Assembly (NCBI GenBank): GCA_964564915.1
Contig: CAZMCU010000002.1
Coordinates: 13,786 to 77,785 of the forward strand
Direction of reading: 5' to 3'
Origin: JAFGBM01 sp964564915
GTDB lineage: Bacteria > Actinomycetota > Actinomycetes > Actinomycetales > Demequinaceae
DNA length: 64,000 nucleotides
The notes beneath the pieces are model-generated. The model made no database searches, was not told the origin of the DNA, and saw only the letters and a list, made by a program, of their open reading frames with translations. A program made the translations under genes and the position numbers. This document shows positions 42,864 through 51,099 of the stretch, piece by piece (position 1 is the stretch's first letter; each line of letters begins with the position of its first letter).

Positions 42864-44165
42864 TTACGCAAGATCGGGGGACGGGAACGACACGGTATCG
42901 GAGCCGCGAGCGACGGTGGTTCCGAAGGTACGGACGAGCTCGAGTTCCGCATCGATGACGGTCGACAGCCGCCTCACCCCTTCGTGAATCCGTTCCGGGG
43001 TGGGGTAGCAGTACGAGAGGCGCATGTGGTCCGCGCCTTGTCCGTCGAAGTAGAAAGCGGTGCCCGAGACGTAGGCGACCCGTGCGGTGATCGCTCGGGG
43101 AAGCATCGACTTCGCGTCGAGCCCCTCCGGCAACTGCACCCACGTATAGAAACCGCCGGCGGGTACGTTCCACGACCCGTCGGGAATGTACTCCTCGAGG
43201 GCCGTGATCATCGCGTCGCGGCGTTCGCGGTATTGCTCGCGGAAGCTCTTGATTTGGCCGAGCCAGTCGTGATGATCGAGGTAACTCGAGATGGCGAGCT
43301 GGGAAGCATTCGACGGGCAGAGAATCGCCGCTTCGGAGGCCAACACCAACTTCTCCCGCACGGCATGGGGAGCGACCGCCCACCCGACTCGGAAACCAGG
43401 GGCGAGCGTCTTGGAGAATGAGCCGAGGTAGATCACCCCCTCCGGATTCAACGCATGCATCGCGGGAAGGGGCTCGGAGTCGAAACCGAGAAGGCCGTAG
43501 GGGTTGTCTTCGAGGATGAGCACCTTGTAGCGACGCGCGATCTCCACCACTTGGGGTCGACGCTCCGCCGACAGGGTTACGCCCGCGGGGTTGTGGAAGT
43601 TCGGGACGACGTAGAGAAACTTGACCTTACGACCTTCGGCCTCAAGCCGGGCCAGGGTCTCCTCCAGGGCGGCAGGGATGAGCCCATCGGCATCCATGGC
43701 GACGTGAACGACGTCGGCCTCGTGGGCGCGGAAGACCCCGAGCGCGCCGACGTACGAAGGAGCCTCAGCGACGACGACGTCGCCGGGGTTAAGGAAGATC
43801 TTGGAGACGAGGTCGACGGCCTGCTGAGAACCGGTCGTCACGACGATGTCGTCGGGGTGTGCGGTGATGCCCTCGAGGTGCATGACGTCGAGGATCTGTT
43901 CCCGGAACGTCTCGTCACCCTGGCCAGAGCCATACTGGAGAGCCGTCTCCCCTCGCTCGATGATGAGGCGCTTCATCGTCTCCGCGATCTCCTCCAGCGG
44001 AAGCCCCCCGATGAAGGGCATGCCACCCGCGAGAGAAACCACCTCGGGACGATTGGCGACGGCGAAAAGGGCACGGATCTCGGACGATCGCATCGCAAGC
44101 GCGCGAGAAGCGTACGACCCCAGCCAAGGGTCGAGCCGTGTGCCTTCGGTATCCGGGTGGCTCAT
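42864..44165 (-). CDS. PLP-dependent aminotransferase, class I/II (2-aminoadipate/LysN-like)
   Basis: 433 aa fold-type I aminotransferase. The PLP lysine is K252 in YLGSFSKTLAPGFRVGW; ALQYGSGQGDETFREQI and VPNFHNPAGVTLS are typical of the LysN/MocR C-terminal subgroup. No DNA-binding domain is present, so it is the stand-alone enzyme. Start ATG gives MSHPDTEGT; a long in-frame extension upstream overlaps trxB and is rejected. Substrate is uncertain (aromatic or aminoadipate-type amino donors). It lies 22 nt upstream of ddl on the same strand. Confidence 0.88.
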   Translation of the reverse strand: MSHPDTEGTRLDPWLGSYASRALAMRSSEIRALFAVANRPEVVSLAGGMPFIGGLPLEEIAETMKRLIIERGETALQYGSGQGDETFREQILDVMHLEGITAHPDDIVVTTGSQQAVDLVSKIFLNPGDVVVAEAPSYVGALGVFRAHEADVVHVAMDADGLIPAALEETLARLEAEGRKVKFLYVVPNFHNPAGVTLSAERRPQVVEIARRYKVLILEDNPYGLLGFDSEPLPAMHALNPEGVIYLGSFSKTLAPGFRVGWAVAPHAVREKLVLASEAAILCPSNASQLAISSYLDHHDWLGQIKSFREQYRERRDAMITALEEYIPDGSWNVPAGGFYTWVQLPEGLDAKSMLPRAITARVAYVSGTAFYFDGQGADHMRLSYCYPTPERIHEGVRRLSTVIDAELELVRTFGTTVARGSDTVSFPSPDLA

Positions 44166-44218
44166 GCGCGACAGTCTTCCACGTTTTGCTGAACGTCTGA
44201 GATCCGGCAGACGTGACG

Positions 44219-45529
44219 CTAGGCGAGGAACTCCGTAAACAGGCGATCGAGGGCTTGTCGGTTCTGCGCCCCCGTCACCGAGTTCACCACCTTTCCGCCT
44301 TTGTAGAAGTTGATCGTTGGAAGGGAAACGATGGTGGACGCCTTGGCGGTGACGGGATTGGCTTCCGCGTCGACCTTCACGACCTTGACCTTGCCCGCGT
44401 ACACACCCGCCATCTCGTCGAGGAGGGGGGAGACGGCCCGACACGGTTGACACCAGGCGGCCCAGAAATCGACGACGACGGGAAGGTCGGACGCGAGGAC
44501 CTCGGCGTCGAACGTCGCGTCGGTGACTTCGACGGCATGTGCTGTCGACGCCCCCCTCGTCGCCGTGGTGGCCGATGGGGTTGAGGTGCTGGAGGAGTCC
44601 GCCAGACTGTCGAGGTAGTGCTGGGCGTCGATGGTCGCCGCGCAACCCGAGCCCGCGGCGGTGATCGCCTGGCGATACCGGGAGTCGACCACGTCGCCAC
44701 ACGCGAAGACGCCGGGAACGTTGGTCGCGGTGGTGCGACCCTGGACCACCACGTATCCCGCGGAGTCCGTGTCGACCACCCCCGTGACGAGTTCGGAACG
44801 GGGATCGTGACCGATCGCGACGAAGAGGCCCGTCGCATCGAGCGTGCGCTCCTCGCCCGTCGCCACGGAACGGACGCGGACTCCGGTGAGCTTGTCCTCA
44901 CCATCGAGTCCGACGATCTCCGAGCTCAGGACAAACTCGATCTTCGGATCGGCCTGGGCGCGATCCGCCATGATCTTCGAGGCACGCAAGGCATCCCGAC
45001 GGTGGATGAGATAGACCTTCGACGCAAACCGGCTGAGGAAGGTCGCCTCCTCCATGGCGCTATCGCCTCCTCCAACGACGGCGACGATTTGATCGCGAAA
45101 GAAGAACCCGTCGCACGTCGCGCACCACGAAACCCCGCGGCCGGAAAGGCGCTTCTCGTCGTCCAGCCCCAACTCCCGGTACGCCGAGCCCATCGCGAGG
45201 ATGACGGCTTTGGCCTCGTGCGTCGTCCCGCTACCGGTGGTGACGGTCTTGACCGGACCCTTGAGCGAAAGCGCGGTTGCGTCGTCGAAGACGACCTCGG
45301 CCCCGAATCGTTCGGCTTGCGCCTGCAGGTTCTCCATGAGTTGTGGCCCCTGGATGCCGTCGATGAAGCCGGGGAAGTTCTCCACGTCCGTGGTGTTCAT
45401 GAGGGCCCCGCCAGCGGTGATCGATCCGGCGATGACGAGGGGTCTCAAGCCCGCTCGGGCGGCGTAAATTGCCGCGGTGTAACCGGCGGGGCCGGATCCA
45501 ACGATGACGATGTCTCGGGGGTCGGTCAC
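44219..45529 (-). CDS. trxB-trxA: Fused thioredoxin reductase-thioredoxin
   Basis: 436 aa. Residues 1-310 are a flavoprotein thioredoxin reductase: FAD motif GSGPAGYTAAIYAARAG, NADPH motif VVGGGDSAMEEA, redox pair C136-A-T-C139. A Ser/Thr linker (about 311-332) joins a thioredoxin domain (333-436) with WAAWC360-Q-P-C363 instead of the normal WCGPC, and the cis-Pro in SLPTINFYKGG. Most actinobacteria encode the two proteins separately; a fusion is known in Mycobacterium leprae. GTG start has GAGGAAGC upstream. No frameshift is involved: one open frame. Confidence 0.94.
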   Translation of the reverse strand: MTDPRDIVIVGSGPAGYTAAIYAARAGLRPLVIAGSITAGGALMNTTDVENFPGFIDGIQGPQLMENLQAQAERFGAEVVFDDATALSLKGPVKTVTTGSGTTHEAKAVILAMGSAYRELGLDDEKRLSGRGVSWCATCDGFFFRDQIVAVVGGGDSAMEEATFLSRFASKVYLIHRRDALRASKIMADRAQADPKIEFVLSSEIVGLDGEDKLTGVRVRSVATGEERTLDATGLFVAIGHDPRSELVTGVVDTDSAGYVVVQGRTTATNVPGVFACGDVVDSRYRQAITAAGSGCAATIDAQHYLDSLADSSSTSTPSATTATRGASTAHAVEVTDATFDAEVLASDLPVVVDFWAAWCQPCRAVSPLLDEMAGVYAGKVKVVKVDAEANPVTAKASTIVSLPTINFYKGGKVVNSVTGAQNRQALDRLFTEFLA

Positions 45530-45631
45530 GATGCTTCCTCTTGTTGTTCGTGGTGGGGACGAGTCCCGGAAGGGCTTCCCTCCTCCTAACAGATGCTAGT
45601 GACGTTGTGTTCCCTTGCTCCGGGGCGCGCC

Positions 45632-46831
45632 CTAGGAGTCGGCGGACGGGGAGGCCGAGGGGCCGAAGGTGAATTCGGGATATTCCTGTGGTGGTGGGTT
45701 GTGAAGGTCGATCGTGGGGACGTAGGGCGAGGTCACCCATTGGATGGCCCAGATGCCGATCAGAACGATGGCGACAAAGCCACCGAGCAAGAACCATCGC
45801 GTCGCGTTGATTTGCGGTCCGCCCGTGACGCGCGCCCGCACCTTCTCGAGGGCTCGCGTGATGGGGGAGAAACGGGGGAATCGCCTGCTGAGGGCGGACA
45901 GGACCGCTTCGAGGATGCTCGGGGTATCCTCGATGACCGCGACGTCCTCGAAGGTGTCGAGACTCCACGCGGCTTCTTCGTCGGTGATCGTGGGTGCGGC
46001 GGCGGGAGCAGCGGCGGCGTCCAGCACCGGGATCTCGTCGGTGATGGGGGCGGCTTCGACCACGGGCTCGTAGGCACGTCGAGGAAAGTGGCGGAGATCC
46101 GTAGACAGGGTGCGGAGCAGGCTGGGGTCCCACGTCCCGAGGACACGGACGATATTGGAGAGGCTGGGGCGGGCGCTTCCGTGCGAGAGAACGTACGCGA
46201 GGTCTCGTTCGGCTCGGGTTAAGTCGGGGGGGAGTTTTTCCGTTGGGAGGTCGACCGGATCCTCGCCGGAGACGGCTCGAACAAAGAGCGTCCCGAGGGC
46301 GAGAGCATCATCCCGTTCGGTGACGGAGCGTCGACCGGGAGACGAGGCGACGAAGGCCTCCACCACACCCGCACCGGCGAGGACGACCCGGCCGCGGTTC
46401 GTCACCGTCAGCAGTTCGGGGACGATTTCGCCGTGACGAAGCCCGCGTTCGGCTGCTGCGGCGACAACGCGGGTGGCCTCCCCGACGAGGGCGCGGGCGA
46501 CGGGGGCGGGGACGAAGCGGCGAGCGAGGAGGGACGCGACGGAAAGGCCCTCGGGGGACTCAAGGACGGCATAGGGTCGCCCGGCATCCTCGGTTGTCTC
46601 GGACTCGATGAGCCCGGATTCGATGACGCGGGCGAACCGGGGGTCGCGGATGGTCCGGGCCCGTTCGATCGCGTCGAGGAGGGAGGCTCGTCCCGATGAC
46701 TCGGCAACGAGAACAATGACCGGCAGGCCGAGTCGGGTGTCGTGCGCGTGCCACACTTCTGCGGAGGGAACGGAAAACGCTCCCGGCGCAAGGAGGACAT
46801 AGCGCCCAGCACAAGCAAAGCCCAACTTCAC
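45632..46831 (-). CDS. Stand-alone membrane pseudokinase (MurJ/MviN partner)
   Basis: 399 aa. A kinase-like fold covers about 10-240 but the catalytic residues are gone: the HRD position reads LRHGEIVPELLTV and the DFG position LAGAGVVEA, and there is no clear VAIK lysine. An acidic juxtamembrane stretch (about 250-330) contains candidate phosphothreonines (TITDEE, LDTFED, EDTPS). One transmembrane helix (about 346-366) leads to a 33-residue external tail. In Mycobacterium this pseudokinase is fused to MurJ and recruits FhaA when phosphorylated by PknB. Here it begins 37 nt after the murJ stop. Function by analogy. Confidence 0.82.
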   Translation of the reverse strand: MKLGFACAGRYVLLAPGAFSVPSAEVWHAHDTRLGLPVIVLVAESSGRASLLDAIERARTIRDPRFARVIESGLIESETTEDAGRPYAVLESPEGLSVASLLARRFVPAPVARALVGEATRVVAAAAERGLRHGEIVPELLTVTNRGRVVLAGAGVVEAFVASSPGRRSVTERDDALALGTLFVRAVSGEDPVDLPTEKLPPDLTRAERDLAYVLSHGSARPSLSNIVRVLGTWDPSLLRTLSTDLRHFPRRAYEPVVEAAPITDEIPVLDAAAAPAAAPTITDEEAAWSLDTFEDVAVIEDTPSILEAVLSALSRRFPRFSPITRALEKVRARVTGGPQINATRWFLLGGFVAIVLIGIWAIQWVTSPYVPTIDLHNPPPQEYPEFTFGPSASPSADS

Positions 46832-46868
46832 GCGTATCCCCCGAGGTTCGTGTAGGAGGTTCCCGCGC

Positions 46869-48557
46869 CTATCGTACGCGGCGACGCAGCTTGCGAACGA
46901 TGGGCGCGACAGCCGCCCGTCCCTCGTGAACCCCGAGGAGCGTCAGGAAAAGGATGTAGAGGCCGAGCATGAGCATCCCGACGAGCGCACAAATCGCGGC
47001 GGCGAGGGCGACCGAGGGGAAGCCGACCGGGGTGACGTCCGGACCAAGGCGAACGGCAAACCATCCCACGACGAGGGCGGGCATGACGGCGAGAACCGCA
47101 CGAACGTGGGTCTGTGCGACCCTTCGACCGTCGAGACCCCCCAGGCGTCGTCGGAGTCCCCCGAGACGAAGGGCCATGGCGATGGCGTTGGAGGAAGCCA
47201 TGCCGACGCCAATCGCCACCACCCACCAACGAGGCTCGAGGAGGGCTTGACCGAGGAGGGCAATGCCAACGAGCGCGACGGCCATGGGGATTTGGATAAG
47301 GAAGAGGGAACGCCCATCTTCGACGGCAAAGTAGGCGGCCTTGATGAGAACCATGGCCCCCAGCGGAACCAGGCCCAGGCTCATGGCGATGACAACGGGA
47401 GAGATGGTCCCCAGTTCGGCTGCTGTAGCGCTAGGGACCAGGACCCTTACGGCGGCCGGCGCGAGGGCGACGAGAGCCGCGGTGGAGAAGATCGAGAAGA
47501 TCGCGATGGTGCGAAGGCCGCGGGAGACCTCGCCCCGAAGGCCGGGCATATCGTTCGCTGCTCCGAATCGGGACATTCCGGTAAACAGTGCGGTAACGAT
47601 CGAGACGGTCACGAGGGAATGCGGGACGAGGTAGATGAGGAGAGCGTTCGTGTAGGCGGCGTTCGAAGCGACGTCGTGAGCGCCCTGGGTAGCGGGAGCC
47701 GCGGACGCGATGCGCGAGCACCACGCGACGCCCACCTGTTCGACGAGCACGGCGGCGAGGGTCCACCCCGCGACCTTCTTCACTCCGTCGAGTTCGCCGT
47801 GAGGCCCCGACCACTGGAAGCGCCACCGGTAACCCGAGCGGATGAGAGGCCGGATGAGCACAACGGCCTGAGCAACGATTCCCAGGGTCGCGACACCGGC
47901 GAGAAGGGCGATCTTTCCCGATCCCCACGTGGAAGCAAGCGACACGGTGCTCTCGGCGTTGGCGTGACGGCCAAAGAGCAGGAGGAAAGCGACGAGGCCG
48001 ACGATGGCGACGACGTTGTTCGCGACAGGAGCCCACATGTACGGCCCGAAGCGTTCGCGGGCATTGAGGACTTGTCCCAGGAGCGCATACATCCCGTAGA
48101 AGAACACTTGAGGCATGCACCAGAGGGCAAACGCGATGGCGAGGGCCCGTTGATCCGAACTCCAGCCGGACGTGTAGATGCTGATCATCACGGCCGAACC
48201 CACGGTCAACACGACGGTGATGGCGAACAGCATCGTGCTTCCCAAAGTGATGATGCGATCGACGGTGCGTTTGCCATCCTTGCGAGCGAGGGCTCGAACG
48301 ATCTGAGGGACGACGACGGCGTTGAGGACTCCGGACAAGAGGATCGAGTACATGACGGTGGGGATGGCATTGGCCCGGTCAAAGGCGTTCGCCGCGGGTG
48401 CATCAACCCCCAGCACCGCGACGAGGAGGGCGTTGCGAACGAATCCCAGAATGCGGGAGACCGCGGTCCCACTTGCCATGACCGCGGTGTTCCGATGGAG
48501 CGAACGCGGGGTGATGGGGAAGGAGTCCGGTTCGATCGAGGAGTCGGCAGCCGTCAT
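46869..48557 (-). CDS. murJ: Lipid II flippase MurJ (MviN)
   Basis: 562 aa with about 14 transmembrane helices. MASGTAVSRILGFVRNALLVAVLG is the N-terminal MurJ block (charged Arg in helix 1), and ANAFDRANAIPTVMYSIL follows. It ends at a basic cytosolic tail without the pseudokinase domain found in mycobacterial MviN. ATG lies 1 nt after the DUF6049 stop. It flips lipid II for PbpA/RodA and PonA. Confidence 0.95.
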   Translation of the reverse strand: MTAADSSIEPDSFPITPRSLHRNTAVMASGTAVSRILGFVRNALLVAVLGVDAPAANAFDRANAIPTVMYSILLSGVLNAVVVPQIVRALARKDGKRTVDRIITLGSTMLFAITVVLTVGSAVMISIYTSGWSSDQRALAIAFALWCMPQVFFYGMYALLGQVLNARERFGPYMWAPVANNVVAIVGLVAFLLLFGRHANAESTVSLASTWGSGKIALLAGVATLGIVAQAVVLIRPLIRSGYRWRFQWSGPHGELDGVKKVAGWTLAAVLVEQVGVAWCSRIASAAPATQGAHDVASNAAYTNALLIYLVPHSLVTVSIVTALFTGMSRFGAANDMPGLRGEVSRGLRTIAIFSIFSTAALVALAPAAVRVLVPSATAAELGTISPVVIAMSLGLVPLGAMVLIKAAYFAVEDGRSLFLIQIPMAVALVGIALLGQALLEPRWWVVAIGVGMASSNAIAMALRLGGLRRRLGGLDGRRVAQTHVRAVLAVMPALVVGWFAVRLGPDVTPVGFPSVALAAAICALVGMLMLGLYILFLTLLGVHEGRAAVAPIVRKLRRRVR

Positions 48558-48558
48558 G

Positions 48559-50529
48559 TCACAACTGGCTTTCGTCGTCGGGAAGGGGCGTGGGGCCCAG
48601 ACGAGTGTCGGCGCGTCCCCTGCGTATGGTTCGGAACACTCCACCGATCAGGAGGGCAAACGCGAGGCTGGCGATGCCGATGGTGAAGGCGTCGCCCCAC
48701 TGGGCACGGATCCTCATGTGCACCTCGGTCACCGGTGTCAGGCGAGTGCCGTCGTGGTTGGTGAGACTCACGCGGACGACAACGTTCCCGCTGGAGACCG
48801 CGGTTACCGGGATGAGAACCTGCTGCGTCGAACCGGGGGCCACGACCACCTCAGGGCGATCGTGGATGCGTAGGATCGGGGATCGGCTATTCAGCACGAC
48901 GGTGACCGTGACCGCGACGTCGAGGTCGTTCTGGACGTTGACGGGAACATTCCCCGACGCGCTGATGAGGTTGAGGGAGCTACTGCCGGGAAGGCTTACC
49001 TTGGCCCTCACCTCGTCGATGTTGGCAATTGCTGTGGAGATCGCGGTATCTCGTGCCTCGGGGTCGCCACGGCGGTTGAACGCGAGGCTGCGAAACAGAG
49101 CGTCTTGGAGGGGAAGCGCGAAAGCTTGCGGATCCTCGGTGGCGGCGGCAAGGGCCAAGAGTCCTCGCAACGAGAGGCCAGCTCCCGTGACGGTCGATGC
49201 GGGGATGTCCGTCGACGACGGGGAAGAATCCGGGAGCGTCAGAATCGCCTGTTGATCGAGGTCGACGGCGCCCGTGAGAGGAAGGAACTCTGTCCACGGG
49301 CTATTGAGGAGAGCCGTGAGCGTGGGGAACTGTTGCGTGGATTCGACGGACCAGGAGGGTTCCGCTAGGGCAAGCACGGGGTTTCCGGCGGGGTTGCTCT
49401 CCGAGAGCAGGGCGGTCTCTGCGACAACCCGCGCGGGAGCCGTCGCGCTCCTTTCGGGACCCGCGCTAAGAGCAAGGCTGAGTCCGATGTCGGGAACGAG
49501 CAAGAGAGGGTCATCGTCAAGGGGTGGCTCACGATGGACGATTCCGGGGGCGACGCCGCCGGAATATCCGCTCAATTCAGACGAGTCCGAAGAGAACGAC
49601 GGGACCACGATGACGGCGGACGCTTCGCGACTCACCGCAAGATCGACGGTTGCCGCGTCGAGGTCGGTAGCGAGGGCGATCCACGGAAGCGTGGAGAAGT
49701 AGGCGGGAGCCTCCTCGCGTGACTCATCGAGGGCATGATCGAGAATGTCTTGGCTTCCGTTGCGGGCAAGAGAGGCAACATCCAGGTTTCCGGCCGGGAG
49801 GAGGAACACGTTCGACGTGGATAGAAAGGCGGCGGATTCCGTGGAGAGCAGCGTGGGATCGACGGCGAACGTGACATCGGTATTCGCGGCAGCAGACACC
49901 AGGGCATCGACCCTTTCGGTTGTTCCGGACGCCACAACGACCACCGAGACGGGAGTGACGGTGGGGTCGGTGTCGAGCCATGTGGTACACGTGTGAACCT
50001 GCTGGAGGACCTGGCCATCGAGATCGAGGGTGATGGTCACGCCGTACACCCCCCACTCGCCTGGGGGTAGGGCAAGGACATTGGTGGGGGCGGAGGCGCT
50101 CACCGAAACGGATCCAGCAGCGGGAACTCCGGAATCTTCCCCGACGAGGGTTCGGGCAACTTCGCGGGTTTCCAGGTCGAGGGTGCCCGCGTCCCAGGAA
50201 CTCAGCTGTGCACGGTCGGTGATCGGGCTCGTGGTGATGCGCATGACAAGGTTGAGCCCGATCGCGGGGGAAAGCGCTGTAGTGGAAACGCTTCCAGAAA
50301 CCATGAGCGACTGACCCTCGCGAAGGATGGAAGGGCCGTAGTAACCGATCGTCAGGGAGGGGATCTCCGGATCGACTTCGGGGGAGGTCCCGATCGAGGG
50401 AAGGTGGGAGGAGCCGTTGGGGGCACCATTCGCGGCAAGCGCGGTGGGGGCGAGGGAGAAGAGGAGGAAGGCGGCGGCTCCGACGCGACCGACGAAGCGC
50501 CCCCACCTCAGGTGCCTTCCGGCCATCAT
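48559..50529 (-). CDS. DUF6049 secreted/membrane protein
   Basis: 656 aa. N-terminal signal peptide (about 1-35, ending APTALA-AN), a large external beta-rich region with many Ser/Thr/Val residues, and a C-terminal transmembrane helix (DAFTIGIASLAFALLIGGVF) followed by a basic tail. Size, topology and position between Nudix and murJ match the actinobacterial DUF6049 family (Rv3909 in M. tuberculosis). Start is one of two adjacent ATGs (50529 or 50526), overlapping the Nudix TGA. Function unknown; context suggests peptidoglycan precursor export. Confidence 0.88.
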   Translation of the reverse strand: MMAGRHLRWGRFVGRVGAAAFLLFSLAPTALAANGAPNGSSHLPSIGTSPEVDPEIPSLTIGYYGPSILREGQSLMVSGSVSTTALSPAIGLNLVMRITTSPITDRAQLSSWDAGTLDLETREVARTLVGEDSGVPAAGSVSVSASAPTNVLALPPGEWGVYGVTITLDLDGQVLQQVHTCTTWLDTDPTVTPVSVVVVASGTTERVDALVSAAANTDVTFAVDPTLLSTESAAFLSTSNVFLLPAGNLDVASLARNGSQDILDHALDESREEAPAYFSTLPWIALATDLDAATVDLAVSREASAVIVVPSFSSDSSELSGYSGGVAPGIVHREPPLDDDPLLLVPDIGLSLALSAGPERSATAPARVVAETALLSESNPAGNPVLALAEPSWSVESTQQFPTLTALLNSPWTEFLPLTGAVDLDQQAILTLPDSSPSSTDIPASTVTGAGLSLRGLLALAAATEDPQAFALPLQDALFRSLAFNRRGDPEARDTAISTAIANIDEVRAKVSLPGSSSLNLISASGNVPVNVQNDLDVAVTVTVVLNSRSPILRIHDRPEVVVAPGSTQQVLIPVTAVSSGNVVVRVSLTNHDGTRLTPVTEVHMRIRAQWGDAFTIGIASLAFALLIGGVFRTIRRGRADTRLGPTPLPDDESQL

Positions 50530-51068
50530 CACCCCACGATCAGAAGGCCGGTGGCGAGTTCGGCCATCTTCCGCTCGTTGGGGTAGGAAAGGCGGGAGGG
50601 CAACTCTCGAAGCGCGACCCACTCCGCGACTTCGGCCTCATGATCGGGGTCGTTCTCGACGGTGAGCGAGGTATCGGACGCTTCGAGAAGGAAGTGGTGG
50701 ACCACCTTGTGGACCCGTCGATCCTCGCCCGTAAACCAGTAGTCGATGAGGCCAAGATCGTGAATGACGTCCGCGGAGATTCCGGATTCTTCCTTGACTT
50801 CGCGGATGGCGGCTTGTTCTGGTGTTTCTCCCTCCTCGACGTGTCCTTTGGGGAGGCACCATTCCAGCTTGCCGCTGCGGTTTCGCCTCCCGATGACCGC
50901 GGCGAAAGCGATTCCGTCGACGACGTTGACGGCGATTCCCCCCGCCGAACGCTCGTTGACGACGGGAAGGTTGGGGGCTTTGGAGCTCCGTGTTGTACAG
51001 GGGCGCAAGCGCGAACCGGTCGGGGGCTCGGGCTTCGCCGGCGGGTGGGGCAAGGGCGACGAAGGCAT
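50529..51068 (-). CDS. Nudix hydrolase (MutT4-like)
   Basis: 179 aa. The Nudix box GX5EX7REXXEEXGX spans G75 to I97 with all catalytic Glu residues. A 38-residue Pro/Arg-rich N-terminus precedes the fold. Conserved first gene of the Nudix-DUF6049-murJ unit, divergent from cca. Substrate not predictable; the family includes (d)NTP and nucleoside-diphosphate hydrolases. ATG seems leaderless, 6 nt after TAGAGT. Confidence 0.92.
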   Translation of the reverse strand: MPSSPLPHPPAKPEPPTGSRLRPCTTRSSKAPNLPVVNERSAGGIAVNVVDGIAFAAVIGRRNRSGKLEWCLPKGHVEEGETPEQAAIREVKEESGISADVIHDLGLIDYWFTGEDRRVHKVVHHFLLEASDTSLTVENDPDHEAEVAEWVALRELPSRLSYPNERKMAELATGLLIVG

Positions 51069-51074
51069 GGCCTC

Positions 51075-51080
51075 ACTCTA
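51075..51080 (-). promoter_or_regulatory. -10 box TAGAGT of the Nudix-DUF6049-murJ operon
   Basis: Minus-strand TANNNT, 6 nt before the ATG. The same hexamer at the same distance precedes the MFS gene (53934-53939). Inference from spacing. Confidence 0.45.
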
Positions 51081-51099
51081 ACGACCGGAGGCTCATGAT

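Noticed and set aside
44166..44702. In-frame upstream extension of the aminotransferase into trxBA
   Set aside because: The extension is antigenic-like Arg/Gly-rich shadow of trxBA; the enzyme starts at MSHPDTEGT.
46926..48686. 586-codon open frame on the plus strand across murJ
   Set aside because: Shadow of murJ; extremely Gly/Asp/Arg/His-rich with no domain.
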